Shown here: positions 48,618 through 61,093 of the stretch, piece by piece
Layout of the letters: the number at the start of each line of letters is the position of its first letter
Position numbering within the stretch: position 1 is the stretch's first letter
NCBI RefSeq assembly: GCF_003590095.1
Contig: NC_039492.1
Span: 4,030,001-4,094,000 of the forward strand
Direction of reading: 5' to 3'
DNA from: Trichoplusia ni
Lineage: Eukaryota; Arthropoda; Insecta; Lepidoptera; Noctuidae
DNA: 64,000 bases
Notes under the pieces: model-generated
Databases searched by the model: none
Seen by the model: only the letters and a program-made list of their open reading frames with translations
What the model was told of the DNA's origin: nothing
Made by a program: the position numbers and the translations under genes

Positions 48618-49174
48618 TTGAAGAAGACGTTTAATATTTATTATAATATCTATTTTATTCACCATTCGTTACTTGATGTTCTTGGTCAGTAGGCATGGCT
48701 TCAACCTGCACAGAAATGCTACTCTAGTACGTCGCCGCCGAATTAACTAGAACTACTGAGTTTCTATGATAAACAAGTTGGTACCCGGGTCTTCGTCTGC
48801 CTATTTTTAATTTGAATATTATGGATTTTATTGTGAGAACGGTATACATTTGGGTAAAGCATTTGGTTAAAAGAGAGTAGAGTAGCAGTTAAAAGGTTTA
48901 AAAAAAATCTGTTTACAGTTAAGTAGGTACCCTTTGAGACGTATGGACAAACAGCAAGAATACATCCACGCTGCCAGAAAATGTCTTCACAAGGTCAACT
49001 ATTTTGGGATGGCAGCATTTGTAGTTTTAATGAGGTAGGATACCTTGATCCTTGACAAATTTAATTGAAAATTAAAAATCTCATGTCAAATTTTTGTTTG
49101 AAATCGGCTTGCATAAACCACTGTATATGTAATGTTCTGCTAGATAGTTTACATAAAAAAACAAAGTAAGTATA
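48618..49174. other. Array spacer C-D
   Basis: Shortened spacer. Part of the conserved stretch seen after the other genes is present (about 48690-48775). A 55-bp orphan exon-2 fragment lies at 48952-49006 (ACAAACAGCAAGAATACATCC...), the counterpart of those at 37.2 and 62.3 kb. No gene seen. Confidence 0.55.
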
Positions 49175-49292
49175 ATTCTATGTTGCAATGCCATAAAACG
49201 CCGGAAACTACTCAAATGATTTTTGTGACCAGTTGTTTTATTGTTAATTGTTATGGGATTGAATTCAACATTTTATTACATTACTCATAACC
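49175..49292 (+). promoter_or_regulatory. Promoter / 5' UTR module of gene D
   Basis: Near-identical to the gene B module, abutting the ATG exon at 49293. Confidence 0.5.
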
Positions 49293-52070
49293 ATGGTTTG
49301 GTGCGGTCCAGTTTATTGCGTTAAAATATTTTTTGTAACAGTTTTGATGTGTCCAAAGCGTAAGTATTACAATAAAATACTGAATTCTCTTTCCACTTAT
49401 TTTTCTACAAATCAAGGAAAAAGTAAACACAAACACACGTTTAGATGGTTGAGCATAGACAACTACGAGTACTTCCTGAGGTTGTCAGTCACTGGCTATA
49501 GCTAATAAGACAGTTCGGAAGTTACCTTATTATATTATATTGACCATTTTTTCTACTTTTTCCGTAAATGGTTTCACGAAAATTGGAGTCTTTACGATTC
49601 TCTTGTTTTTACAACCGCAAAAAAATCTAATCAAATAATAAATAATGAACAAAGTAGAATCCTGAATGCGTGAATCACACAAACGCTTATTTAAACCATT
49701 AAAATATTGTTGATGCCGCGTACAATTGTTTTGAAACGAGTGGTTGAGACTGGGCTATCAGTGCAGTCATTGTTTGCTGTTTAGTCACATACTGGTTTTA
49801 GATAATTCGCGTAATTCAGTCATTCAGAATAAGTGAAGTATTGAGTAGGAAAATTAATCCCAGGCTATGTCTGTCACGGACGGAAATAGCTCGTGCATTG
49901 CAACTTATTGCTCAACACATCCTCAGCATCACGTCTGGGTGCTCCGATCGGCAAACAGCAAGAATACTTTCACGCTGTCAGAAAATCTTTGAACGAGGTT
50001 AATGACCCATCTGATATGAAGCTAGTTCCTGCTCACTGGTCCACTGACATCATCCAGAATGATCAGGGGGATGAGAAGTTCCTAGGTGTCGACGACGAAC
50101 CCGGTTTTGATTTGTCTGATGAAGAAATTAGAAAGTTAAAATTATGGCCTCAAGGGGTTATTCCCTATTACATCGATGTTATTTCTTTTAATGGTTCGTA
50201 TTACATTAAAAAGTATTTGTCACGTATGTATATTTAAAACAACAACAGCCCTGATTTTTTATAACATTTACTTCCTCTAGACAAAGTACTCCGCGACCGA
50301 ATCCGTCTTTTCCTCAACGTGATCAACAGTGTGACGCGAATCAGTTTCCTGGAGATGCCAAGTCCGCCGAAGGACGAGGTGACACGCTGGGTGTTCTTCG
50401 TCAACCGTCGAGGTCAACTGGGCTGTGGCGACCATTCGATCCTGAATCTTACCAACGAAGGAGTTCAAGTATATAACACCGTTAACGTTGGAAAGTTTTC
50501 CAAATTACTCAGTTGAAAAGACAAATTTTGGTAAAAGTAATAACATTGTAAGGCCTTCTGGAGGAAAAGTTTCTCACCTTTTTGTAAAACTTTTATAAAC
50601 ATTCAGACACCAAAATTGGTAACATCTTTCCTAGTTTACGATTCACTAATGCAAAACATACTCAGAGTATTCTAAATATTGTTAAGAGAACGACTGATAA
50701 TGTGTAACTTCATGTTGCAGCCTGTCATCTTGGGCTACGACTGCATGTCTACGGGGGGCGAGCTGGCAGAAGCTGTGTTGTCGATAGCTGGGATCCCACC
50801 GCAGCACAACGCTCCGAATCGTGACGAGTACATCAAAGTGATCGACGATAATATCTTACCGGGTACTTTAAATCATTTTTTAGTGAACTATCGCTCCCTT
50901 TGAATTAGAAAAACTATTAAGACTTCTAAACGCGAAATTTGTGTTTCAGAGAAAAAGTATTTGTTTCAAAAACTCAATCACGATCAGTGGTTGTTCTACG
51001 ACATCAAATACGACTTTTCGAGTGCTGGGCATTTCCATTACCACAAACATTCAGTAAATGGACGAGCTACGATCTTGACCCAGGTACACTATGCTTTGCG
51101 GTGTTATTACACTTAGTTACCAAATTCACTTTGCTTTTATATGTACGTCCACAGCCACTGTACAATGGAATATCGATGGGTGAGAACAACGGTTTTACAA
51201 TCAGCGATATAGTGAAACTAAGAATGCTGTACAACTACATTGTGAGGAAAAAAGTAAATATAGTGTCACAATGTAACCGACTATTTATGCCATCGTCGAT
51301 AGCAGGTTTCAAAAAGAGAAAACCGAATTTTCTGGATAAACTACCCAGAAACAAGCCACACCAATACTTAGGACTTTCAAAAGAGCGTGCAGAAACCGAA
51401 GACAGTCAAGGCAAAAACGCTAATGAGGACACGACGGAAGAGAAAAGTAATTATAGTTACAATGATGATTATACTCATGAATCAGGTGATGTAGGAAAAA
51501 AAAACTACAGTAAATGCGGAACACGAAAAATTGGGAATTTCAATTCTTTCGGACATGCATCCAAAAGAAAGAACTGAAATTATAGAAGAGATAATTAAAG
51601 TAGTAACGGAAATAACGAAAGGGATTCCAAAACTACACAACATAAGTCATTATTTTTCGAATAAAATACAACAGTTCCCTTTCAAGGCAGACAAATTGAA
51701 AGTAGAGCCCGGACAAAAAAAATTGAGCTACACTATTCCAGTCGACATTCATTCAGAAAACAAAAAAAAAATGACGGAAGAAGTATTTACAATGCTGACG
51801 GATTCACCAAAATGGCTTTCTAAATTACCAAAAACAGAGCGTTATTTGAAAAAAATATTAAAAAATCCATCGAAAGAGATGTTAATGAAACTTACAAAAC
51901 TACCCAAAGCGAATATGAATGCGGAAGCGAAAATGAAATTTAAGATACCAGAAAAAGTGAAAGATCTCTTACACGCGTTTAAAGAAGAGATAAAAAAATC
52001 AATAGCAAAAGCGGCTGTGGAAGTTGGAGTGCAAAAAATTATTGAAAAAGTTTTTCCAAAGAAAGAATAA
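49293..52070 (+). pseudogene. Astacin-fold pseudoprotease gene D, single-base frameshift in the tail
   Basis: Exons 49293-49359, 49927-50193, 50281-50468, 50721-50862, 50950-51083 and 51155-52070. The first five are intact and match B. In exon 6 a run of A near 51496-51504 has nine residues instead of eight, shifting the frame and causing a stop at 51575-51577. Downstream, the original frame is open from 51531 to 52070 and ends in a Lys-rich helix-like segment. The tail and spacer group with B. It could be a recent pseudogene, a truncated but functional copy, or a sequencing error in a homopolymer. AATAAA follows at about 52080-52085. Confidence 0.75.
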
Positions 52071-52201
52071 AATTATAAAAATAAACAATTGAAAAACAAG
52101 CGTTTCCTGTATCAAGTCCACTAAGGAAGAGACTGTGCAAGTTTCAGAAACCAAAAAACAATAAGCGCTATGAATGTAGGTACAGTTTGTAACATTATAC
52201 A

Positions 52202-52455
52202 TAACTAGCTGTTGCCCGCGACTTCGTCCCCGTGGGTAGAAGATATAAGTTATGATTTATACCTGCCCTTTTTTTTTCACATTTTCCATTGTATCTTCGC
52301 TCCTATTAGTCGCAGCGTGATGGTTTATAGCCTAAAGCCTTCTTCGATGAATGGTCTATTCAACACAAAAATAATTTTTCAATTATGGACCAGTAGCTCC
52401 TGAGATTAGCGCGTTCAAACAAACAAACTCTTCAGCTTTATACATTAGTATAGAT
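52202..52455 (+). mobile_element. LINE 3'-end insert after gene D
   Basis: Same sequence and same position relative to the gene as the insert at 40525-40776, so it was present before B and D duplicated. Confidence 0.75.
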
Positions 52456-54408
52456 ACTGTGCTGCGAAACGGCGGCCAATTAACTTTCATGTAGTGCAGT
52501 TTCTCGACTGCGTACGTTTATTATTTGTAAAAGTAATTTTAATTTACATACATAATACTTTATCAAATGTGTGTCTGTGACTCATTCCCAGCATTTGTGT
52601 GTGTCAAATTTAATTTATCTTTAACTTTACCTTGTTTGTTGTTCAATATGATACCGAAAATCATATTGAACAACATCGATCTCGTTACATACTTATAGTA
52701 AACTAGGTTACTTAGTAAACGTGGTTTTGCGATTAAAATTGTTTCTAGGGCTTTCATATCTAACGAAGGGCTGGACTTGAATGTTTTATGATTCTGCGAC
52801 TTGCCCAATATTTGCAAAAAATATATCTTAGGAATCGATAAAGTCGTTTTGTAGGAGTTTAACAAACATCGCGGCCATTTCCTATGCAAAATACTTACCA
52901 CAATACAGGGTTCTGGACATGATTCCAGTACCCCCTGCGTTGTAATTTTTCGTCGGTCTGTTTATTACTTTTTTTATTAATTCACCTCTGGTGTATCTAA
53001 ACGTGTTCTATAGGTATATGTGAATTTTTTATTCACTATTCGTTACCTGATTTTCTTGCGTAGAAGGCATGGCTAGTATTGTGAAGCTAGTATGTGATGC
53101 CTACAATCTGCACTGAAATGCTGCTCCAGTTCGTCTCCGCTAAATTAACTAGAAATACTGAGTTTATTATGATAAATTAAGCTCGACGTCGACAATGGAT
53201 ACATACATTTGAACCAGAAATCTATATGCCAGCAAAAACATTCTGTAAATAACTAGCCAAGTCTCGATGGAGCTGCTTGTTTATCTGTAAAAAGGAATGA
53301 AATCTAGACAAAGTTGTGCCATGTTTAAGGTTCCCTACCGCGATTTATTTATTATTTATTTTTTTAAATAGGCGCATGGTAACAGCTTAACAAATAACGA
53401 AAATTTCTGCGTACTGGTCAAAAAAAAAATGTTTACTTTTTGAACACACTGTGTATATAAAAATCAATGCCACTTTTCGTTGTAATGTTATAACTCAACA
53501 ATGCCTTTACCGATTTGGCTAAATTTGGCACTGAGTTATTTGTGGAAGTCCAGAGAAGGTTTGTAGGTGATAAAATTAAAATAAAACTTGAAAAAGTGTT
53601 AAATCAACATCTTTCTATACCTACTTTCTCTTCTCCCATACAATCGTTTTCTAAAAAAAATGTAGTAAATTTTAAAATGAGGATGGTATCAGGAGAGCAG
53701 GTAATACAGAGGGTGATTTTGGGATGTCGATCTTGCGGAGATGCGGTTGTCCCATAACACGACGATGTAAGAAGATAGGCGGTACGAAGCCTGTTGAGTT
53801 TAGCTTGGCTGACAATATGTATAAAAATAATAATTTTCTATAGGAGAAGAACATGATGCTAGTAAGTACCAGGAAAGAAGATATTAGTAGTTCAGCGGAG
53901 TGATAGCAAGAGAGCAAGTAATAATAATAGTACATGAGGGGTGATCAGCAGGAGAGCATGTATCATGAGTAAGCAGTACATCAGGGTACCATGAAATCGG
54001 GCATAAGAAGTCACAGTAGCAGCTAGATGTATGTTAAGGTGGTTTCGATCTTGCAATAATGACGCGATTGGCATAAGTAATTAATTTACAGAGTCTTGGG
54101 CGATAAGAGTTCGGCGGGAAAGCTAGTAATTAATAAAATTATACATGTCAAAATTTGTAAAAATGAATAGATACGTGTCTACGTATAATTATACAAAAAA
54201 ACAAAACAGGATAAGTAACACAATGTCACATACATACTGTATGTCTATACAATTACATAATAATCGTAATAACACGTCAAAAATTAATCCATGCTAAGCC
54301 GTCATGAGTAAATCACGGTTACCAACTACTCGACAAAGTGACAAATTTCACTGACAAGTAAAAATCTAATTAAAATTGTATTTTAGAAATCAGCTTGCTT
54401 TACAGGCA
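52456..54408. other. Array spacer D-E, left part
   Basis: Near-identical to 40777-42777 after gene B, including the hairpin (about 52636-52676, with a shorter loop) and the 80-codon frame of no known family. One internal deletion of a few tens of bases occurs near 52535. Confidence 0.6.
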
Positions 54409-55757
54409 ATGAAATAAACCACTCACCACTGGCGCCCGTTGTGGCTAACATTTTTATGGAGTGGTTCGAGGAAAAAGCACTGGAGTCTGCAAACGTGAAA
54501 CCGCGATACTGGTGGCGATATGTAGACGATATTTTTGCTGTCGTCGCCCGGGACTCATTGAAGGACCTGACGTCACACCTAAATCGGGTGCACGCGAAGA
54601 TAGAGGTCACCATAGAGGAGGAAAAAGAAGGAAAGTTACCGTTCCTGGACGTACTGGTCATTCGAGAGCCGAACGGACGGGTGACTCATACCGTATACCG
54701 GAAGCCAACGCACACAGACCGGTACCTACGGGCCGACTCTCATCACCACCCCTCACACCTATCTTCGGTGCCTCGTACGCTGCTGAACCGAGCACTCGCT
54801 CTATGCGACCATGATTACGTCAATGCGGAACTGAGGCATGTACGTGACGTATTAGAGCGCAACGGATATCAGTGGCGCAAGTGTAGACGTCTCCTGGGAT
54901 CTGCGGGTGAAGCTCGTAAGCGTCCGGCGGAGGCTGAGCGGACTCCTGCGTACTTACCGTACGTGCAGGGTGTCACAGACAAGATAGGTCGCTTGTTACG
55001 CCGGAGATATAGCATCAAGACGATCTATCGGCCGCCCGGACAACTGCGACAGATGATCCGCTCTCCCAAGGACAAGGATCCTTTAGACTTCCCGGGAGTA
55101 TACAAAATACCGTGCGATTGCGGCCTGAGCTACATTGGGGAAACCCGGCGTAATGTAGCAACCAGACTGGGCGAACACATACGCAGCATGAAGAACATGG
55201 ACACCGACAAGTCGGCAGTGGCAGAACATGTGTGTAATGCGGGGACGGCACACTTCATACGTTTTGACAAAGCCTCCGTACTAGCGAAGGAGAAATACTT
55301 CGTGCCGCGAAAAGTACGGAAGGCTATAGAAATCAGCCGTCACCCGAATTTCAACAGAGACCGTGGATGGACACTGCCGGCAGCGTGGAAACCAGCACTG
55401 AATGCTGCGTTATGTCATATGAAGCCAAGCCTGGAGAGCGACGCGGTCAGCATAGTATGCACTGACTCAGCCAGTAAGGGAGCACGGACGATGCCAATGA
55501 CGACAGCAGACCCCCCACCCGCGCCACCGGCGTCGCCGGCCCCACCGCCGCTCACGGCGCGGGCGCGGCGCTACGCAGCGAGATGCGCGGCCGCTGACGT
55601 CAGTTCGACTCGCGATCCCGCCGCGTCTGCTCATGATTAAGGACTCCGGTTGGGTCCGAAACTAGTCGGGCTACCCCGATAAATACGCGTGAGTAAACCG
55701 TTACATCATTTAATAATGAATCAGTCTCACGATAGTTATTATAAAAATGAAATAAAC
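54409..55757 (+). mobile_element. 5'-truncated Penelope-like retroelement with 12-bp target duplication
   Basis: The frame 54441-55640 encodes the C-terminal part of a Penelope-type reverse transcriptase, with the catalytic YVDDIF and the LPFLDVLV and VYRKPTHTDRYL blocks. It is followed by a GIY-YIG endonuclease (GVYKIPCDCGLSYIGETRRN, then ATRLGEH). The N-terminal RT is missing, so the copy is dead on arrival. AATGAAATAAAC flanks it at 54409-54420 and 55746-55757, and the paralogous spacer has that 12-mer once at 42778-42789. It is strikingly GC-richer than its surroundings, consistent with a recent insertion. Confidence 0.93.
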
Positions 55758-55810
55758 GTACTTAATACATTGTAATGTTCTGCTTGATAGAAAACATAAA
55801 AAAACAATTT

Positions 55811-55936
55811 AGTTATAATTCTATGTCGCAATGCCATAAAACGCCGGAAACTACTCAAATGGTTTTTGTGACCAGTTGTTTTATTGTTAAATTGTTATGG
55901 GATTGAAATCAACATTTTATTATATTACTCATAACC
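55811..55936 (+). promoter_or_regulatory. Promoter / 5' UTR module of gene E
   Basis: Same conserved block, matching the gene C version most closely. Confidence 0.5.
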
Positions 55937-58900
55937 ATGGTTTTGTTCGGTCCAGTTTATTGCGTTAAAATATTTTTTGTAACAGTTTTGATGTGTCCAA
56001 AGCGTACGTATTATAATAAAACAAGCTGACTCAGCAAACATTGTTTTGCCTAATAAATTATTTCTAGTTGTATGTATTTTTAATGACAAATTATAAAAAA
56101 ATAAAAACAAAAAATTTCGTCCAAAAAACAAAATACATTCTTTTTGTGTGAGCAAACCTTATCACTTAGGGGTATGAAAAATAAAATGTTAGCCGCTCCT
56201 CAGACTAATTTATTTTGGATATAAAATAAATTAAGTAAAGTTACCGTGTTCAAAGACGGTGGATTTTCTGCAAGGGATGCGAATGCCAAAATGCCACAAC
56301 TTCCTTTTCTTTGAGATTCCCTCCAGCATCATAAAAAGCATCCATAAAAACAAGTGCTGACTTTGAAAATTGCAAAGATAGGCCTTTCTCTCTCGGCCGG
56401 GATAAGCTTGTGTGAATCACACAAACGCTTATTTAAACCATTAAAATATTGTTGATGCCGCGTACAATTGTTTTGAAACGAGTGGTTGAGACTGGGCTAT
56501 CAGTGCAGTCATTGTTTGCTGTTTAGTCACATACTGGTTTTAGATAATTCGCGTAATTCAGTCATTCAGAATAAGTGAAGTATTGAGTAGGAAAATTAAT
56601 CCCAGGCTATGTCTGTCACGGACGGAAATAGCTCGTGCATTACATGCAACTTATTGCTCAACACATCCTCAGCATCACGTCTGGGTGCTCCGATCGGCAA
56701 ACAGCAAGAATACTTTCACGCTGTCAGAAAGTCTTTGAACGAGGTTAATGACCCATCTGATATGAAGCTAGTTCCTGCTCACTGGTCCACTGACATCATC
56801 CAGAATGATCAGGGGGATGAGAAGTTCCTAGGTGTCGACGACGAACCCGGTTTTGATTTGTCTGATGAAGAAATTAGAAAGTTAAAATTATGGCCTCAAG
56901 GGGTTATTCCCTATTACATCGATGTCATTTCTTTTAATGGTTCGTATTACATTAAAAAAGTATTTGTCACGTATGTATATTTAAAACAACAACAGCCCTG
57001 ATTATTTTATATCATTTACTTCCTCTAGACAAAGTACTCCGCGACCGAATCCGTCTTTTTCTCAACGTTATCAACAGTGTGACGCGAATTAGTTTCCTGG
57101 AGATGCCAAGTCCGCCGAAGGACGAGGTGACACGCTGGGTGTTCTTCGTTAACCGTCGAGGTCAACTGGGCTGTGGCGACCATTCGATCCTGAATCTTAC
57201 CAACGAAGGAGTTCAAGTATATAACACCGTTAACGTTGGAAAGTTTTCCAAATTACTCAGTTGAAAAGACAAATTTTGGTAAAAGTAATAACATTGTAAG
57301 GCCTTCTGGAGGAAAAGCTTCTCACCTTTTTGTAAAACTTTTATAAACATTCAGACACCAAAATAATTATCTTTCCTAGTTTATGCTTCACTAACGCAAA
57401 ACATACGCAGAGTATTCTAGATACTGTTAAGAGAACGACTGACAACCAACGATAATGTGTAACTTCATGTTGCAGCCTGTCATCTTGGGCTACGACTGCA
57501 TGTCTACGGGGGGCGAGCTGGCAGAAGCTGTGTTGTCGATAGCTGGGATCCCACCGCAGCACAACGCTCCGAATCGTGACGAGTACATCAAAGTGATCGA
57601 CGATAATATCTTACCGGGTACTTTAAATCATTTTTTAGTGAACTATCGCTCCCTTGAATTAGTAAAACTAATAAGACTTCTAAACGCGAAATTTGTGTTT
57701 CAGAGAAAAAGTATTTGTTTCAAAAACTCAATCACGATCAGTGGTTGTTCTACGACATCAAATACGACTTTTCGAGTGCTGGGCATTTCCATTACCACAA
57801 ACATTCAGTAAATGGACGAGCTACGATCTTGACCCAGGTAAGCTATGCTTCTGGGCACCCCCAGTGGTCCAGGGCATGCAGCCCCAGTTGCTAGAGGCGG
57901 TGGTGTCGGCCCTCTTCCCTGAGCGGACGGGACACGTTCCCCCGACGATGGCTTCGCCTTCAGTCGCAGACTCTCCTGAAGAGGAGAGCATTGATGTCCC
58001 CGAGGTGACGCAAGCAGAGACGGGAGCTAGAAGCTGAAGGAGCTAGAGCCCCAGCTGAGGGGGCTCTTCACGGCATGCCTCGAGCGGGGTCAGTTTCCCA
58101 GTTTGTGGAAGGAGGGGAGGCTGGTCCTGCTCAGAAAGGAGGGGCGCCCCGCTCGCGTCGCCGTCCGCATACCGGCCCATTGTGCTGCTAGATGAGGCGG
58201 GCAAACTGTTTGAGCGAATCATCGCAGATCGCCTCGTCAGCCACTTGTGCAGAGAGGGGCCGGACCTGGACGACAACCAGTTTGGTTTTCGTCGGGGGCG
58301 CTCCACCATAGATGCTATCATGCGCGTGAAGGCCCTGGCGGAGGAGACAGTGTCCCGGGGTGGGGTGGTGCTGGCGGTGTCGTTGGACATCTCCAACGTC
58401 TTCAACACCCTACCCTGGAGTTGTATTCGGGAGGATCTAAAATATCATCGTGTGCCTCCCTACCTCCGTCGTACAGTAGGGGCTTATCTGGAGGATAGGT
58501 GCGTCACCTATCGGGGACGTGACGGTGCTGGTCGGCACCTCATGTCGTGCGGTGTTCCACAGGGATCGGTTTTGGGGCCGCTCCTGTGGAACATCGGCTA
58601 CGACTGGGTGCTGAGAGGCGAGCTCCCGTCGGGCGCCGACTTGACGTGTTACGCGGACGACACGCTAGTCACAGCCCGGGGGAGCTCGCACAGGGCAGCG
58701 GCGTTGATAGCCACGGCTGCGGTGTCACAGGTAGTGAACCGCATCCGGCGCCTGGGCCTAGAAGTGGCTCTGAACAAGTCGGAGGCCATGGTGTTTCATG
58801 GACCCCGACGTGCGCCGGCGCCGGGATCACACATCATGGTCAGTGGGGCCCGGATAGCTGTCGAGTCCACCATGAAGTACTTGGGATTGGTGGTCGACAG

Positions 58901-61093
58901 CCGATGGGAATTCGGAACCCGTTTCCGGCGCCTGGCGCCTAAGCTGATGGGCGCGGCGGGCGCGCTTTCAACGCTGCTTCCCAACATGGGGGGTCTGAGC
59001 ACCGTCTGTAGGCGGTTGTACGTGGGAATCGTGCGGTCCATGGCCCTGTATGGGGCCCCTGTGTGGGCGATGGACCTGACGGCTGGCACACTCGCCATTC
59101 TGCGTAAACCGCAGAAGGCGATGGCCGTCAGAGTCGCCCGCGGGTACCGCACGATCTCCTACGAGGCGGCTTGCGTACTGGCCGGATCCCCGCCCTGGGA
59201 CCTGGAGGCGAAAGTACTCGCGTCGTTGTACCGATGGCGCGAGGAAGAGCGGGCACGGGGCTCGAAGCCGGCGCAGCGACAGATCGCACTGCGCCGAGCT
59301 GAGCTCCGTCAGGTCTTGGTGGCAGAATGGCGGCAAAGGCTTCTGCGCCCTGCCGCCGGCCTCGCAACCGTCGAGGCGATCCGGCCAGTGCTCGACGACT
59401 GGCTCGGGAGAAGGCACGGTTCCCTGTCGTTCAGGGTGACGCAGGTACTGTCGGGGCACGGTTGCTTCGGCAGGTACCCGTGTCGCATAAACAGGGAGCC
59501 GGACACTCGGTGCCACCACTGCGTCCATTGCGGGGAGGACACATCGCAACACACTATCGCCGAGTGTGTGGCTTGGGAAGAGCATCGCCGTGTCCTCACA
59601 AATAAAGTAGGAGGCAATCTGTCGCTGCCGACCGTAGTGCAAAAGATGGTGGTCGGTAGCGCAGAGTCGTGGGACGCGGTGGTGTCCTTCTGCGAGGACG
59701 TGATGTCGCAGAAGGAAGCTGCGGAGCGGGAGAGGGAGATCTCAACTCCCTTCCCCGGCCGCAGAAAGCGCACCGGGTGCAGGAGGAGGGCGGACAACGC
59801 CCTCTTTCAGCCCCCATGAATAGGTTCAGGGGCGCGGTACTTGGGGAATCCCCCCGCCCCTATTCCATGGACCCGAGGCGGAGGCGCGAGCGAGTGTCGG
59901 CGCGCGCCTCTGAGGCGGTGCACGGGGTAGGCAAACACCTCACTACCCCGTGCACGAGGCGAGGCCCGGACAGACCGGGCCGGTACTAGTGCGGGGCTGC
60001 GGAGGAATTTGGACTCCCACGGCCCCGCGTGCCCACGTGCGATTAGACACACCGGGGGGTTTTAGCCGGTAAGAGTCCGGCACACCCCTCCGCCTCTCCC
60101 CTGGCGGAGGAAGTCCATGAGGATTTCCCCCCGAAAAATAAAAAATGTGAGCAATGCTTTGCGGTGTTATTACACTTAGTTACCAAATTCACTTTGCTTT
60201 TATATGTACGTCCACAGCCACTGTATAATGGAATATCGATGGGTGAGAACAACGGTTTTACAATCAGCGATATAGTGAAACTAAGAATGCTGTACAACTA
60301 CATTGTGAGGAAAAAAGTAAATATAGTGTCACAATGTAACCGACTATTTATGCCATCGTCGATAGCAGGTTTCAAAAAGAGAAAACCGAATCTTCTGGAT
60401 AAACTACCCAGAAACAAGCCACACCAATACTTAGGACTTTCAAAAGAGCGTGCAGAAACCGAAGACAGTCAAGGCAAAAACGCTAATGAGGACACGACGG
60501 AAGAGAAAAGTAATTATAGTTACAATGATGATTATACTCATGAATCAGGTGATGTAGGAAAAAAAACTACAGTAAATGCGGAACACGAAAAATTGGGAAT
60601 TTCAATTCTTTCGGACATGCATCCAAAAGAAAGAACTGAAATTATAGAAGAGATAATTAAAGTAGTTACAGAAATAACGAAAGGGATTCCAAAACTACGT
60701 CCCATACGTCAGTATTTCTCGAACATATTACAACAGTTCCTTTTTAAGGCAGACAAATTGAAAGTAGAGCCCGGACAAAAAAAATTGAGCTACACTATTC
60801 CAGTCGACATTCATTCAGAAGAAAAAAATAAAATGACTGAAGAAGTAATTACATTGCTGACGGATTCACCAAAATGGCTTTCAAAATTACCAAAAACAGA
60901 GCGGTATTTGAAAAAAATATTAAAACACCCTTCTAAGAAAGAGATGTTCATGGAACTGGACAAAATACCCAAAGAGGGTATTGATGTGGAAAAGAAAATG
61001 AAATTGAGTATAGGATCAGTAAAAGACTTTACGAAAAATGTGTTAAGAGAACTTGGTGTCTTGTATGTAGTAAACCGTATCTTTAATGACTAA
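55937..61093 (+). CDS. Astacin-fold pseudoprotease gene E, mosaic, with R1 element in intron 5
   Basis: Exons 55937-56003, 56673-56939, 57029-57216, 57476-57617, 57704-57837 and 60218-61093 join in phase to 557 residues. The signal exon and intron 1 match C (GTACGT donor, fourth residue F). From within exon 2 through intron 4 it matches B almost base for base. The last third of the tail matches remnant A (VEKKMK...ELGV). The zinc motif, Met-turn and second disulfide are absent as in B and C. Intron 5, 71 bp in B, is 2,380 bp because of a retroelement, yet its GTAAGC donor and CCACAG acceptor are intact. It may be functional if the long intron is spliced. Confidence 0.75.
57851..60149 (+). mobile_element. 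5'-truncated R1-clade non-LTR retrotransposon
   Basis: ORF2-type sequence. A degraded leader at 57851-58035 is followed by a frameshifted SLWKEGRLVLLRKEG block near 58100. A long RT frame to 59819 contains IVLLDEAGKLFERI, DDNQFGFRRGRSTIDAI, CGVPQGSVLGPLLWN and the catalytic YADD. A CCHC knuckle (CHHCVHCGEDTSQHTIAEC) and a 3' UTR ending in an A-rich run complete it. Endonuclease and ORF1 are missing. The flanks AGCTATGCTT (57841-57850) and AGCAATGCTT (60150-60159) form a 10-bp target duplication with one mismatch. This is not the 28S rDNA site of canonical R1. Confidence 0.92.

Noticed and set aside
58968..59797. Long minus-strand frames over the R1 element
   Set aside because: They are GC-rich shadows of the forward reverse-transcriptase frame.
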